Assembly: GCA_963815655.1 (NCBI GenBank)
Contig: CAWFHK010000001.1
Location: 248,001 to 312,000, forward strand
Origin: JAWOLE01 sp963815655
Lineage (GTDB): Bacteria; Acidobacteriota; Thermoanaerobaculia; UBA5066; Gp7-AA6
Length of the DNA stretch: 64,000 bases
Direction of reading: 5' to 3'
Under the pieces are notes generated by a model that did not search any database, had not been told where the DNA came from, and saw only the letters and a program-made list of their open reading frames with translations. The position numbers and the translations under genes were made by a program. Of the stretch, positions 35,066-42,926 are shown piece after piece (the first letter of the stretch is position 1; each line of letters begins with the position of its first letter).

Positions 35066-36438
35066 GCGCGCAGCCGGCGGCGCCCGGCACGATCGTCGTC
35101 GTCGAGGACGACCGGGAGCTTCTCGAACAGCTGACGTGGTCCCTGAAGGGGCTCTTCGAAGTCCACGGAGCGCGGGACGCGGTGGAGGCGCGGTCGCTGT
35201 GCCAGTCGGACCCCGACCTCTACCTCTTCGACCTGCGGCTGCCCCCCTCCGGGACGATCGAGGAGGGGCTGAACCTCCTGATGGAAATCCGCCGCCGCGA
35301 CCCGGAGGCGACCGTGGTGATGATGTCCGCGGAGCAGGACCGTCAGGCCGTGCTCCGCTCGATCGAGCTCGGTGCCTTCGACTTCTTCAGGAAGCCGGTG
35401 GACCCGAAGGAGCTCGTCATCATCCTCAAGCGCGCTCTCGAGCGCCGGCGCCTGGTCGAGGAGAACCGCGGGTTGAAGGAGCAGGCTCGCGAGGAATACC
35501 GCTTCGACCGGCTCATCGGCGCGACGGCCGGGATGAAGCAGCTCTTCTCCGACGTCGAGAAGGTCGCCCCCTCCGACGCGACGGTGATGCTCCAGGGGGA
35601 GAGCGGGACGGGCAAGGAGCTCGTGGCCCACTCGATCCACGAGCGGAGCGCCCGCTGCGGCCATCTCTTCGTGGCGGTCAACGCCTCGGCCCTCCCCGAA
35701 TCGCTCGCCGAGTCGGAGCTCTTCGGACACGAGAAGGGCGCCTTCACCGGCGCCGTGTCGTCCAGGCCCGGCCGCTTCGAGCTGGCGCACAAGGGAACGA
35801 TGTTCCTGGACGAGATCGGGACGCTGACGCCGGCCGTCCAGTCCAAGCTCCTGCGCGTCCTCGAGACCCACGAAGTCGAGCGCGTCGGCGGCCGCCGCTC
35901 AACGCCCGTGGACTTCCGCCTGATCTCCGCGACGAACGAAGACCTGGAGGCCTGCGTCGCCGCCGGGACCTTCCGCCAGGACCTCTTCTACCGCATCAAC
36001 ACGATCGTCATCCACATCCCGCCCCTGCGCGAACGCGCCGACGACATCCCTCTCCTCTGCGACCATTTCCTGGAGAAGTTCTCCGTCCGCCACAAGAAGC
36101 CGTCCCGGACGCTCTCCGCCGGAGTCCTCGATCGCCTCCGCGCCCACCCCTGGAAAGGCAACGTCCGAGAGCTAGAGCACGTCATCGAGATGCTCGTCCT
36201 CTTCTCCGAATCCAACACCATCGGCGAAGAAGACCTCCCAAGAGTCCTCCGCCAGACCTCCTCATCGTCTCCGAACCTCAACACCCCCGCCTCTTTCTCC
36301 AAGGCCGTCGAAGCCTTCGAGCGCAAGCTCCTGACCGATGCCATAGCCGAATCCGGCGGAGTAAAAGCGGAGGCCGCCCGCCGCTTAGGCCTCGACAGCA
36401 ACCAGATCAAATACCTCTGCCGCAAGTACGGGATCTAA
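35062..36438 (+). CDS. NtrC-family sigma-54 response regulator, PrsR-like
   Basis: 458 residues from a GTG overlapping the kinase stop. Receiver domain: acidic pocket VVVEDDRELL, phosphoacceptor Asp in LYLFDLRLP, and FFRKPVDPKEL. AAA+ domain: Walker A GESGTGKE, the sigma-54 contact loop GAFTGA, Walker B GTMFLDEIG and an arginine-finger region. The C-terminal Fis-type helix-turn-helix is AIAESGGVKAEAARRLGLDS. All motifs needed to activate sigma-54 polymerase are intact. The gene ends 156 bases before a sigma-54 promoter that precedes the AQDLS-repeat gene, the likely target. Confidence 0.92.
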   Translation: MSAQPAAPGTIVVVEDDRELLEQLTWSLKGLFEVHGARDAVEARSLCQSDPDLYLFDLRLPPSGTIEEGLNLLMEIRRRDPEATVVMMSAEQDRQAVLRSIELGAFDFFRKPVDPKELVIILKRALERRRLVEENRGLKEQAREEYRFDRLIGATAGMKQLFSDVEKVAPSDATVMLQGESGTGKELVAHSIHERSARCGHLFVAVNASALPESLAESELFGHEKGAFTGAVSSRPGRFELAHKGTMFLDEIGTLTPAVQSKLLRVLETHEVERVGGRRSTPVDFRLISATNEDLEACVAAGTFRQDLFYRINTIVIHIPPLRERADDIPLLCDHFLEKFSVRHKKPSRTLSAGVLDRLRAHPWKGNVRELEHVIEMLVLFSESNTIGEEDLPRVLRQTSSSSPNLNTPASFSKAVEAFERKLLTDAIAESGGVKAEAARRLGLDSNQIKYLCRKYGI

Positions 36439-36551
36439 CGTCCCGGTCCCGCCTTTCGGGGTGGCATCCACGGTAAGAATTCAACCCAAGGGTGTTCTTT
36501 TGACCCGCGATCACCGAATGCAGGTCGAGCGGGCGGATTCTTAAGTGACTC

Positions 36552-36566
36552 GTTGCAAAAGACAAC
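36552..36566. promoter_or_regulatory. Weak inverted repeat upstream of the sigma-54 promoter
   Basis: GTTG and CAAC flank seven bases (GTTGCAAAAGACAAC) 28 bases upstream of the -24 box. It might be part of an activator site for the adjacent regulator, but the arms are only four bases long. Confidence 0.2.
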
Positions 36567-36593
36567 TCGGCCGTCGAGCTCGTCAATCCGGCG

Positions 36594-36608
36594 TGGCCCC
36601 GCTATTGC
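36594..36608 (+). promoter_or_regulatory. Sigma-54 promoter of the AQDLS-repeat gene
   Basis: TGGCCCCGCTATTGC matches the -24/-12 consensus (TGGCACG-N4-TTGC) at nearly every position, with the invariant GG (36595-36596) and GC (36607-36608) exactly ten bases apart. Transcription would begin near 36620, and a purine-rich AAAGGGGG lies 8 bases before the ATG at 36643. The upstream gene encodes a sigma-54 activator. Confidence 0.75.
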
Positions 36609-36642
36609 GATAGGACGTGGGTGAGGAAAGGGGGAAAACAAA

Positions 36643-37125
36643 ATGGCAAAGGAAGTTCGGATCGAGTTAACGGCGGCGCAGAAGGCGAAGATCAAGGAAG
36701 CCACGGGGAAGAACGTTCCGGAGATCAGGGTCTCGAGCTTAGGCAAGAACATCGCGGTGTCCCCGGTCCAGAAGGACTTACGGGCGCAGGACCTGTCGGC
36801 GCAGGATCTCTCGGCGCAGGATCTCTCGGCGCAGGATCTCTCGGCGCAGGATCTCTCGGCACAGGATCTCTCGGCACAGGACCTGTCGGCTCAGGACCTG
36901 TCGGCTCAGGACCTGTCCGCCCAGGATCTGTCGGCTCAGGACCTGTCCGCTCAGGACCTGTCGGCGCAGGATCTGTCGGCTCAGGACCTGTCGGCGCAGG
37001 ATCTCTCGGCTCAGGACCTTTCGGCCCAGGATCTCTCCGCCCAGGACCTGTCAGCTCAGGACCTGTCAGCTCAGGACCTGTCGGCGCAGGACCTCAGCGC
37101 GCAGGATCTCAAGGCGCAGGAGTAA
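36643..37125 (+). CDS. AQDLS pentapeptide-repeat protein, candidate peptide precursor
   Basis: 160 residues. A 47-residue N-terminal region (KEVRIELTAAQKAKIKEATG..., then RVSSLGKNIAVSPVQKDLR) is charged and helical. It is followed by 21 consecutive, identical AQDLS units, one AQDLK and a final AQE. No signal peptide, cysteine or membrane segment is present. The L at every fifth position recalls pentapeptide-repeat proteins, but their usual small residue two before the Leu is Gln here, so the standard square beta-helix is uncertain. Third codon positions vary between units (GCG/GCA/GCT/GCC, GAC/GAT, CTG/CTC/CTT, TCG/TCC/TCA/AGC) while the residues do not. It is flanked by a sigma-54 promoter and a terminator and converges on an M50/HlyD gene. 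Confidence 0.8.
   Translation: MAKEVRIELTAAQKAKIKEATGKNVPEIRVSSLGKNIAVSPVQKDLRAQDLSAQDLSAQDLSAQDLSAQDLSAQDLSAQDLSAQDLSAQDLSAQDLSAQDLSAQDLSAQDLSAQDLSAQDLSAQDLSAQDLSAQDLSAQDLSAQDLSAQDLSAQDLKAQE
36784..37113 (+). repeat. 15-bp coding tandem repeat, 22 copies
   Basis: The unit is GCNCAGGAYCTNTCN, 21 times encoding AQDLS and once AQDLK. Adjacent copies differ only at wobble bases; the 21st uses AGC rather than TCN for serine. Units 2-5 are identical at the DNA level, which indicates recent duplication, while the others have diverged silently. Confidence 0.97.
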
Positions 37126-37174
37126 GGTCCTTCGGGAGCGACGAGCTCCTGAGAGTTTTCGCCGTTTCGATCGG

Positions 37175-37205
37175 AACGCCCCGCACCCGCGGGGCGTTTT
37201 CTTTT
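37175..37205. terminator. Intrinsic terminator between the convergent AQDLS and M50 genes
   Basis: A 10-bp perfect stem (AACGCCCCGC, 37175-37184; GCGGGGCGTT, 37189-37198) with an ACCC loop is followed by TTTTCTTTT on the plus strand. It lies 50 bases after the AQDLS stop and reaches the stop codon of the minus-strand M50 gene. Confidence 0.88.
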
Positions 37206-39399
37206 ACCAGACGATGGAACGGAGCCAGCGCCAGACGAGGCTCCAGGCGCGGTGGGCGAAGCCCTCGCGCGCGGAGCGGATCTTCACCCTGGCGGCCGCG
37301 CCGGGCAGGAGCGCGCCGTCGGAGTTGTCAAAGACCGCCCGCACGACGAAGCGGTCGGGGTTCACCGAGGGGGCTATGGGATCTTTGCCGTTCGCGGTCA
37401 ATGGCTGCTCCATTGTTGCCGGCGAGATCATCGCGACGGTGCCGGCGTAGCTCTTCATGGGGCGGGTCTGGACCTGGGCGGTCACCGGGGAGCCCGCTTT
37501 CAGGTACTCGAGAAGCCTCTCGGAGACGGGGACCTCGGCAGCCATCTTCCGGCAGTCGCCCACGTACGCCAGGTCGAAGCCGGCCGCGACATACCGCCCT
37601 TCCAGGTCCTCGGGCCGCGCGGTCAGGATGCGCCCGGCGATCGGGCTGCGGACGACGAGGAACCCCTGGCGGGACTCCGCCGTGTCGAGCGCCGTCTGTG
37701 CCGCCGCGGCGCGGCTCGCGGACTGGAACCTCATTCCCGGGTTGGCAAGCGCCTGGCTGGCGCTCGACTTCCGGGTCTGAAGGTCGCGCTCGGCCAGGGA
37801 TCTCCGGGCCTCAGCGTCCACCGCGGGGCTCGACAGGTTGAACAGCGGCTCTCCGCGTTGGACGTCCTGACCTTCGTGAACCAGCACCTTCGCGACGACG
37901 CCGTCCTCCGGCGCCTGCACGCTGACGGCGTCCACCGGCTTGAGAAACGCCTCGGACGCGATGGTCCGGCGGCTCCACGGCACGGCGAGGACGACGACGA
38001 GGACGGCGGCGGCGATCGCGAGCGGCGCGCGGCTTCGGGAGGACATCACGAGCTCCTTCTTGTCCAGGTACAAGAGCTTGGAGACGCGGATCATCGTCCG
38101 GGCCTTCTTTCGGAAGACCTGGTAGAGGGTCAGGACCAGGAAGATGATCCCGATATCGGGGAAATACTTGTAATAGAAGTTCCGGAAGAGCCGGTAGATG
38201 AAGAGCATGATCGTCGCGGTGTAGGCCATCGAGAGGATGCCGTACACCCAGTAGATCGCGCGCTTGCGCCGCGTCGTCTCCGGCACCTCGACGGCGAGCC
38301 GCAGGACGTTCTTCTGGAACAACGCGCCGACCTGGTGCCACGCGGCTTCCCGAAGGTCGGGCATCTGAAGCATGCTCGAGAGGGCGTAGTAGCCGTCCAC
38401 TTTGATGAGCGGGTTGATGTTGAAGAAGACGGCCGAGACCCCGGTGAAGAGCATGATCCGGTAGGCGGCCGCGTGCAGGAAGGTGTCGGGGTAGGAGGCG
38501 ACCCAGAGCGCCGTCGCGACCGAGCAGACCATGATCTCGCTGTAGATGCCGGCGACCGTGACCCAGAGGCGGTTCAGGCGGTTCTTGAACATGAAGGCGT
38601 CGGAGGTGTCGCAGTAGAACGCGGGGGTGAAGTAGAAGAGCGCGAACCCGATGTCGTGGCACTCACCGCCGTACCTCTTCAACGCGTAGGCGTGAGAGAA
38701 CTCATGGATGCAGGCGATGACGCAGAGGATGGCGAAGAAGTTCAGGATCTCCACGATCGGCTTCCCGAGGAAGTGGTAGAGGTCCATCGTCTGCGTCCAG
38801 ATCTGCGTCCAGTGGCGGCTGAAGATGAAGGCGGTCCAGACCGAGGCGGCGAGCGTCGCGATCGCGACCGGGGGAGTCCAGATCCACTTGACGTACTTGA
38901 TGGTCTTGTTCAGGAAACGGTCCGGGTCGAGGACGTGGAACATGATGAAGAAGATGTTGAAGCCTTCCGCCTTCTCCTCCGTCTTCTTGTCGCGGAGCGT
39001 CCGGTACTTGTCCAGCATGTTCAGGCTGCGCTCGGCCGCGGACTGCTCGATCAGGTCCTTGTCGCGGAGGAACTCCTCGTATTCGAGGACGAATTCGAGC
39101 GAGACGGGGTGGTCTCCGGCGCGGCGGTTGATTTCCTCCAGGATCTGAGTCCGGGTGCGCGTGCCGTCGAAGAGGCGGATGAGCTGCCAGCTCACGTTCT
39201 TGAACTGGTGGTACTTCATCGTCAGCGGGTTCTTGATGATCCACTGGACTTCGCCCATCTGGACCTGCCGCAGGATGCCGAGGTCCTTGCGGAGGGCCGG
39301 CTTCTCGTCGGGGGGGCCGTGGCGCTCGGCGAGGGCCTTCGCGGTTTCCCCGGGACGCGCGGCGGCGAGGAGCTTGCGGGGGCGGAGGACGGCGCTCAA
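37204..39399 (-). CDS. PqqD-like/M50 site-2 protease/HlyD fusion
   Basis: About 731 residues if begun at the TTG at 39399, which overlaps the upstream stop (TTGA); no better start is visible and the upstream open frame only shadows the next gene. Residues about 40-125 look like a PqqD/RRE fold (VQWIIKNPLTMKYHQFKNVS, WQLIRLFDGTRTRTQIL). A multi-spanning M50 protease follows, with zinc motif ACIHEFSHAYALKRYGG near residue 231 and the second metal motif NPLIKVDGYYAL near 333. The C-terminal 250 residues are an HlyD adaptor (VQAPEDGVVAKVLVHEGQDV). RRE folds bind leader peptides, so the protein may recognise, cleave and export a peptide. The neighbouring repeat protein is the obvious candidate. 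Confidence 0.82.
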   Translation of the reverse strand: MSAVLRPRKLLAAARPGETAKALAERHGPPDEKPALRKDLGILRQVQMGEVQWIIKNPLTMKYHQFKNVSWQLIRLFDGTRTRTQILEEINRRAGDHPVSLEFVLEYEEFLRDKDLIEQSAAERSLNMLDKYRTLRDKKTEEKAEGFNIFFIMFHVLDPDRFLNKTIKYVKWIWTPPVAIATLAASVWTAFIFSRHWTQIWTQTMDLYHFLGKPIVEILNFFAILCVIACIHEFSHAYALKRYGGECHDIGFALFYFTPAFYCDTSDAFMFKNRLNRLWVTVAGIYSEIMVCSVATALWVASYPDTFLHAAAYRIMLFTGVSAVFFNINPLIKVDGYYALSSMLQMPDLREAAWHQVGALFQKNVLRLAVEVPETTRRKRAIYWVYGILSMAYTATIMLFIYRLFRNFYYKYFPDIGIIFLVLTLYQVFRKKARTMIRVSKLLYLDKKELVMSSRSRAPLAIAAAVLVVVLAVPWSRRTIASEAFLKPVDAVSVQAPEDGVVAKVLVHEGQDVQRGEPLFNLSSPAVDAEARRSLAERDLQTRKSSASQALANPGMRFQSASRAAAAQTALDTAESRQGFLVVRSPIAGRILTARPEDLEGRYVAAGFDLAYVGDCRKMAAEVPVSERLLEYLKAGSPVTAQVQTRPMKSYAGTVAMISPATMEQPLTANGKDPIAPSVNPDRFVVRAVFDNSDGALLPGAAARVKIRSAREGFAHRAWSLVWRWLRSIVW

Positions 39400-41807
39400 G
39401 GAAGGAGGGGCCAGATCTTGTTCCAGGCCCAGCGGACCGGAGCGCGGAAGATCGCCGCGATCAGGGGGACGCGGATCGTGGAGAGCTTGGCCTTCCCCTG
39501 CATTCCGGTCTTGAGCAGGCCGTCCGGGTTCTCGATCCGGACCTCGGCCACGACGAAGCGGTCCTTGTCTTCCTGGCGGACGTGGGTGCCCGGGCGCGTG
39601 ACCGTGCCGCGGAAGAGCCGCGTGGGATACGGGTTCAGCTTGATCGCCGCGGGCTCGCCAGCCTGGACGAGGGACGCGTCGTTCTCGGGCACCGCCACCT
39701 CGACCATGACCGTTCCCACGTCGGCGACGACGCAGAACTCGCTCCCCTTCGTCATGTACTGGCCGACGCGCTCCTCGATGCGCGGCGTCACGATGACGCC
39801 CGCGGCGGGGGAGACGAGCCGCGTGCGCGCGAGCCGGTCCTCCTCGAGGGCGATCCGGGCCTTCATCTCTTCGCGCTTGGACGTCGCCTCGAAGAGCGCG
39901 GCGGAATCGCCCGCCTCCCGGTGGCGCGCCACGTCGCTGTCCGCGATCGCGTAGGCGGACTGGGCGTCCGCGAGCGACGCGCGGTAGCTCTGCGGGTCGA
40001 GCGTCGCGATGACCTCGCCGGCGTCCACGTTGTCCCCCTCGTGGTGGAGCACGGAGAGGACCGCGCCGTCCACGCCCGCCGTGACGGCGGCCCGGCGTCC
40101 GGGCAGGATGCGCGCCGGCCCGCCGACGCGAAGGCGCCACGGCACGGCGATGAGAATGACGAGGGCGGCCGCGATGCCGATTCCCCAGGCGAGCCGGCGG
40201 CGCTTCGGGATCTCCATGAACTTCTGTTTCCGCCCGGAGAAGGGTCTCAGGAAGCCGGGAAGTGGGACCTGCCTGTAGAGCTGAGCGTTGCGGACAGCCA
40301 CCGTGGCCTGGTTGACGAGGATCGCGAGGAGGTCCTGCTTGTCCTCGTCCAGGACGAGGGGCTTCTTCCGCAGGAAGGCCAGGACTCCGAGCTTCCCTTC
40401 CTCGTCGTTCAAGAGGAGAGCGTGGAAGGAGCGGAAGCCCGTTTTTTCGAAGAATGTCCGGAACTTCTCCTCCGTCTCCGGCCGGTCCGTTTGAATCCTG
40501 CCGTCGGGCTCCTGCGTGACGCCGAGGTCCGCGCCCGAGAAGAAGACCCATTCCAGGAGGTCTTCCGTCGCCTGGATCTTCGGGTCGTGCCGGTCGATCT
40601 TCGCCATGCCCGAGAGCGCCCCGAGACGGAGCTTCCCCTTGTCCATGATCGCAATGGCGCATTGGTCGTAGGCGATCAAGGCGGCGCTCGCGTTGACGAT
40701 CTTCTGCATGACCTTGTCGAGGTCGAGCGTCGCGGTGATCTCGCGGCTGACGGCGAGGAGGGCATCCAGCTCCTCGACCTTCTTTTCGGCCTCGTACTGG
40801 CGGGCGTTGCGCAGGGCGCGCACGGCCTGGCGGGAGAGGTCGAGGAGAAGCTCCTGGTCCTCGGGCGTGAACTCCGCCTGGCGGCCGCGTTTGTTGACGA
40901 GGACGAGCGCGCCGACGGGCTTCCCCTCCTCGACGAGAGGGAAGGCGAGGGCGGAGCGGATCGGATAGCCCTCGTTCTCCTTCGCGAGCGGCGTGGCGGA
41001 CGCGACGCGGTTGTCGCGCAGCGTCTTCTGGGCGACGAGGAGGTCGCCGACGATGGAGCCGCCGACGGCGTCGGGAGGGTTCTCGATGTCGTAGTTCTCG
41101 TTGACGGCAGTCGCGGCGAGGACGACGTCGGCGGTCTCGGTTTCGAGCAGCCAGAGGGAGCCGACTTCCGCGACTCCGAAGTCCACTGCCTTGCGGACGA
41201 TGATCTGGTTCAGCTCTTCGAGATCAATCGTCGCGCTGAACGCCTTGGAGAGATCGTAGAGGTTCGTCAGCCGCTCGATCGCGTGCAGCATGCCGACGGT
41301 CTTGCGCTCGGCGCGCATCGAGCGCGCGAGCGCCGGCGCGGCGTGCTGGAGGAAGGCCTTCAGGCGCGCGAGCTTCTGCTCGGTCTTCGGCGTCTGCTTG
41401 AAGAGGAGGCCGAGCATCCCGACGAGAATGCTCTCCGCTTCGAGGGGGACGGCGAGGCACGCCTGGATCGGCGCCGGCATCCCCTTGAACCACGGGTCCT
41501 GCGGCGAGAAATCCTTGCGCTCGATCGTGATCGTCCGCTTGTCCCGGATCAGGTCATGAACGACGCCCGTGTCGCGCGACGCGGAGCGTTTGAGAAACGG
41601 GCGCGTCCCCTCTCCCTCGGCCGCGATGCAGAGGAAGACCGGATGGACTGCGTCAGGAGCCCAGAGGATCGCCCCGTCCGCTTCGGCGACCTGCGCGCTC
41701 CACTTGGCGGCCCAGCCCGAGGTCTGCGCGAGGTTTTCGCAGAGCGCCAGCTCGGCCAGAGCCGAGATCTCCGAGGAGCTCGAGGGTCCTTTCGGTTCGT
41801 TGTCCAT
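39396..41807 (-). CDS. Triple GAF domain/HlyD adaptor fusion
   Basis: 803 residues. Three GAF-like regions are apparent: about 20-180 (AEADGAILWAPDAVHPVFLC ... QACLAVPLEAESILVGMLGL), about 200-355 (AEVGSLWLLETETADVVLAA ... SALAFPLVEEGKPVGALVLV) and about 365-525 (YDQCAIAIMDKGKLRLGALS ... FHALLLNDEEGKLGVLAFL). A single membrane segment (WGIGIAAALVILIAVPW, near 540-560) leads to a periplasmic HlyD domain (VTAGVDGAVLSVLHHEGDNV; LARTRLVSPAAGVIVTPRI). This couples a cytosolic small-molecule sensor to an export adaptor. The start lies 17 bases from the end of a 280-bp inverted-repeat element, so its promoter or leader may be element-derived. Confidence 0.85.
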   Translation of the reverse strand: MDNEPKGPSSSSEISALAELALCENLAQTSGWAAKWSAQVAEADGAILWAPDAVHPVFLCIAAEGEGTRPFLKRSASRDTGVVHDLIRDKRTITIERKDFSPQDPWFKGMPAPIQACLAVPLEAESILVGMLGLLFKQTPKTEQKLARLKAFLQHAAPALARSMRAERKTVGMLHAIERLTNLYDLSKAFSATIDLEELNQIIVRKAVDFGVAEVGSLWLLETETADVVLAATAVNENYDIENPPDAVGGSIVGDLLVAQKTLRDNRVASATPLAKENEGYPIRSALAFPLVEEGKPVGALVLVNKRGRQAEFTPEDQELLLDLSRQAVRALRNARQYEAEKKVEELDALLAVSREITATLDLDKVMQKIVNASAALIAYDQCAIAIMDKGKLRLGALSGMAKIDRHDPKIQATEDLLEWVFFSGADLGVTQEPDGRIQTDRPETEEKFRTFFEKTGFRSFHALLLNDEEGKLGVLAFLRKKPLVLDEDKQDLLAILVNQATVAVRNAQLYRQVPLPGFLRPFSGRKQKFMEIPKRRRLAWGIGIAAALVILIAVPWRLRVGGPARILPGRRAAVTAGVDGAVLSVLHHEGDNVDAGEVIATLDPQSYRASLADAQSAYAIADSDVARHREAGDSAALFEATSKREEMKARIALEEDRLARTRLVSPAAGVIVTPRIEERVGQYMTKGSEFCVVADVGTVMVEVAVPENDASLVQAGEPAAIKLNPYPTRLFRGTVTRPGTHVRQEDKDRFVVAEVRIENPDGLLKTGMQGKAKLSTIRVPLIAAIFRAPVRWAWNKIWPLLP

Positions 41808-41823
41808 GGGGCCTGGATCTGCC

Positions 41824-42103
41824 CTAGCCCGAATAATTCATGAACGACTCCGGCCGTCCCGCGGATCCCGGGGGTCCAGGGGGCGCCACGCGCCCCCTGC
41901 GCGTGGCTGATCCGCCATGCGGCGTCAGCCCTCCTCTGCGATGCGCCCCGGCATCGCCGTCGTCGGGCTTCCTTGCCTGACGAAAAAATCTCTCGCGGGA
42001 ACAAGGTGTACCCGGTCTCGGATCGCCTCGTCCCTCGATGAAGGCTGTCGTCGCAGTCACTTCCACGTGTTTCGGCCGGGTGTTCATGAATTATCCGGGC
42101 TAG
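41824..42103. mobile_element. 280-bp element E1 with 22-bp terminal inverted repeats
   Basis: The left end CTAGCCCGAATAATTCATGA (41824-41845 in full) and the right end (42082-42103) are 22-bp inverted repeats with one mismatch. No transposase or convincing ORF lies inside, so it is a non-autonomous, MITE-like element. CTAG at both tips may be the duplicated target. It sits between the STAS and GAF-HlyD genes: its right tip supplies the STAS stop codon and its left tip is 17 bases from the GAF-HlyD start. An internal 80-bp part recurs at 48009-48091. Confidence 0.8.
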
Positions 42104-42435
42104 AAGCTCGAGACCGCGGTCTCCATGTCGGTGAAGTTCTCGAACACGGAGTCGAGCTTGGTCATCTCCAGGAGTCTCCTGACCTGAGGGCCGGCGCCGA
42201 GGAGCTTGGTCTGGCCCCCTTCCTTCTGCGAGTTGGTCATGGCGCGCACGAGCGCGCCCAGGCCCGAGCTGTCGAGGAAGTTGACGCCCCGCAGATCCAC
42301 GAGGAGGTTGACCTTCCCTTCCTCGAGGAGGCGGACCACGGTCTTCTTGAAGAGCGACTCGGACTCGCCGATGACGAGGTCGCCATCGACCGTCAGGATG
42401 GTGACATGCCCGTCTTCCTTCGTCGTCAGGCGCAT
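42100..42435 (-). CDS. STAS-domain anti-sigma factor antagonist
   Basis: 111 residues. The SpoIIAA-type STAS pattern is clear: VTILTVDGDLVIGESESLFK, NLLVDLRGVNFLDSSGLGAL with the phosphorylatable serine in DSSGLG, then TKLLGAGPQVRRLLEMTKLD. Such proteins switch anti-sigma kinases or act as partner-switching regulators. No anti-sigma kinase gene is adjacent. The stop codon TAG is formed by the tip of element E1, so the natural C-terminus may have been altered slightly by insertion. It heads the minus-strand GAF-HlyD and M50-HlyD genes. Confidence 0.88.
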   Translation of the reverse strand: MRLTTKEDGHVTILTVDGDLVIGESESLFKKTVVRLLEEGKVNLLVDLRGVNFLDSSGLGALVRAMTNSQKEGGQTKLLGAGPQVRRLLEMTKLDSVFENFTDMETAVSSF

Positions 42436-42565
42436 GGATTCCGAGGATTATGTCGAAAAGGATGCTCGAGTTCCATGCGGCCGGCCGGAGGCGCCGGCAA
42501 GAAAACAGCGAGGCGCTCGCGCGCCCCGCTCCCCGGTTCGGCGGGGACCTCCTATGACCTTGGTG

Positions 42566-42718
42566 CTAGAGACGTCCGGTGAGGAGCAGGATGACGAGGA
42601 TCAGGACGACGAGGCCCAGCGTGCCGCTCGGCCAGTATCCCCAGCTCCGGCTGTGCGGCCAGGTGGGAATGGCTCCGAGCAGCAACACGACGAGGATGAT
42701 CAGCAGGATCAGTCCCAT
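42566..42718 (-). CDS. DUF3309 small membrane peptide
   Basis: 50 residues. AAGGAG lies 6-8 bases before the ATG at 42718. The sequence starts MGLILLIILVVLLLGAIPTW, continues PHSRSWGYWPSGTLG and ends VLILVILLLTGRL: two hydrophobic segments around the conserved PxWPHSRSWGYxPSG core of DUF3309. These are small inner-membrane peptides of unknown function, common in Gram-negative bacteria. It is flanked by the STAS gene and repeat R5. Confidence 0.85.
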   Translation of the reverse strand: MGLILLIILVVLLLGAIPTWPHSRSWGYWPSGTLGLVVLILVILLLTGRL

Positions 42719-42756
42719 GGGTTTCTCCTTTCTTCCGACGCAACCCTTCCGCCCCT

Positions 42757-42842
42757 GTCATGGCGAGAATCGTGCCAAGAAGAGCCTTTGCGGCTCCGCT
42801 CCGGAGCGACGAGAGTAGATCCTTCGCTTCGCTCAGGATGAC
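42757..42842. repeat. Short MITE-like repeat R5 (GTCATCC family)
   Basis: An 86-bp copy: left end GTCATGGCGAGAATCGTG is degenerate, the right end finishes CTTCGCTCAGGATGAC. It lies upstream of the DUF3309 gene and contains a GGCTCCGCTCCGGAGCGACG hairpin. Confidence 0.65.
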
Positions 42843-42926
42843 AGGGGGGTCTCCTCGACACCTCCGTAGCGACACGCAGCTCAGATCTCAACCGGACTGC
42901 CGTCGGCGCTCGCGAGGAGCGACGTG

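Noticed and set aside
36784..37113. 15-bp array as CRISPR or non-coding satellite
   Set aside because: It is in one frame with a good start, promoter and terminator, and variation is confined to silent positions.
36643..37125. Calling the AQDLS protein an ordinary pentapeptide-repeat (square beta-helix) protein
   Set aside because: The Leu periodicity fits, but Gln at the usual small-residue position in every unit does not, so the fold is left open.
42436..42565. Possible sigma-54 promoter upstream of the STAS gene
   Set aside because: No GG-N10-GC arrangement with TGGC/TTGC flanks is present on the minus strand.
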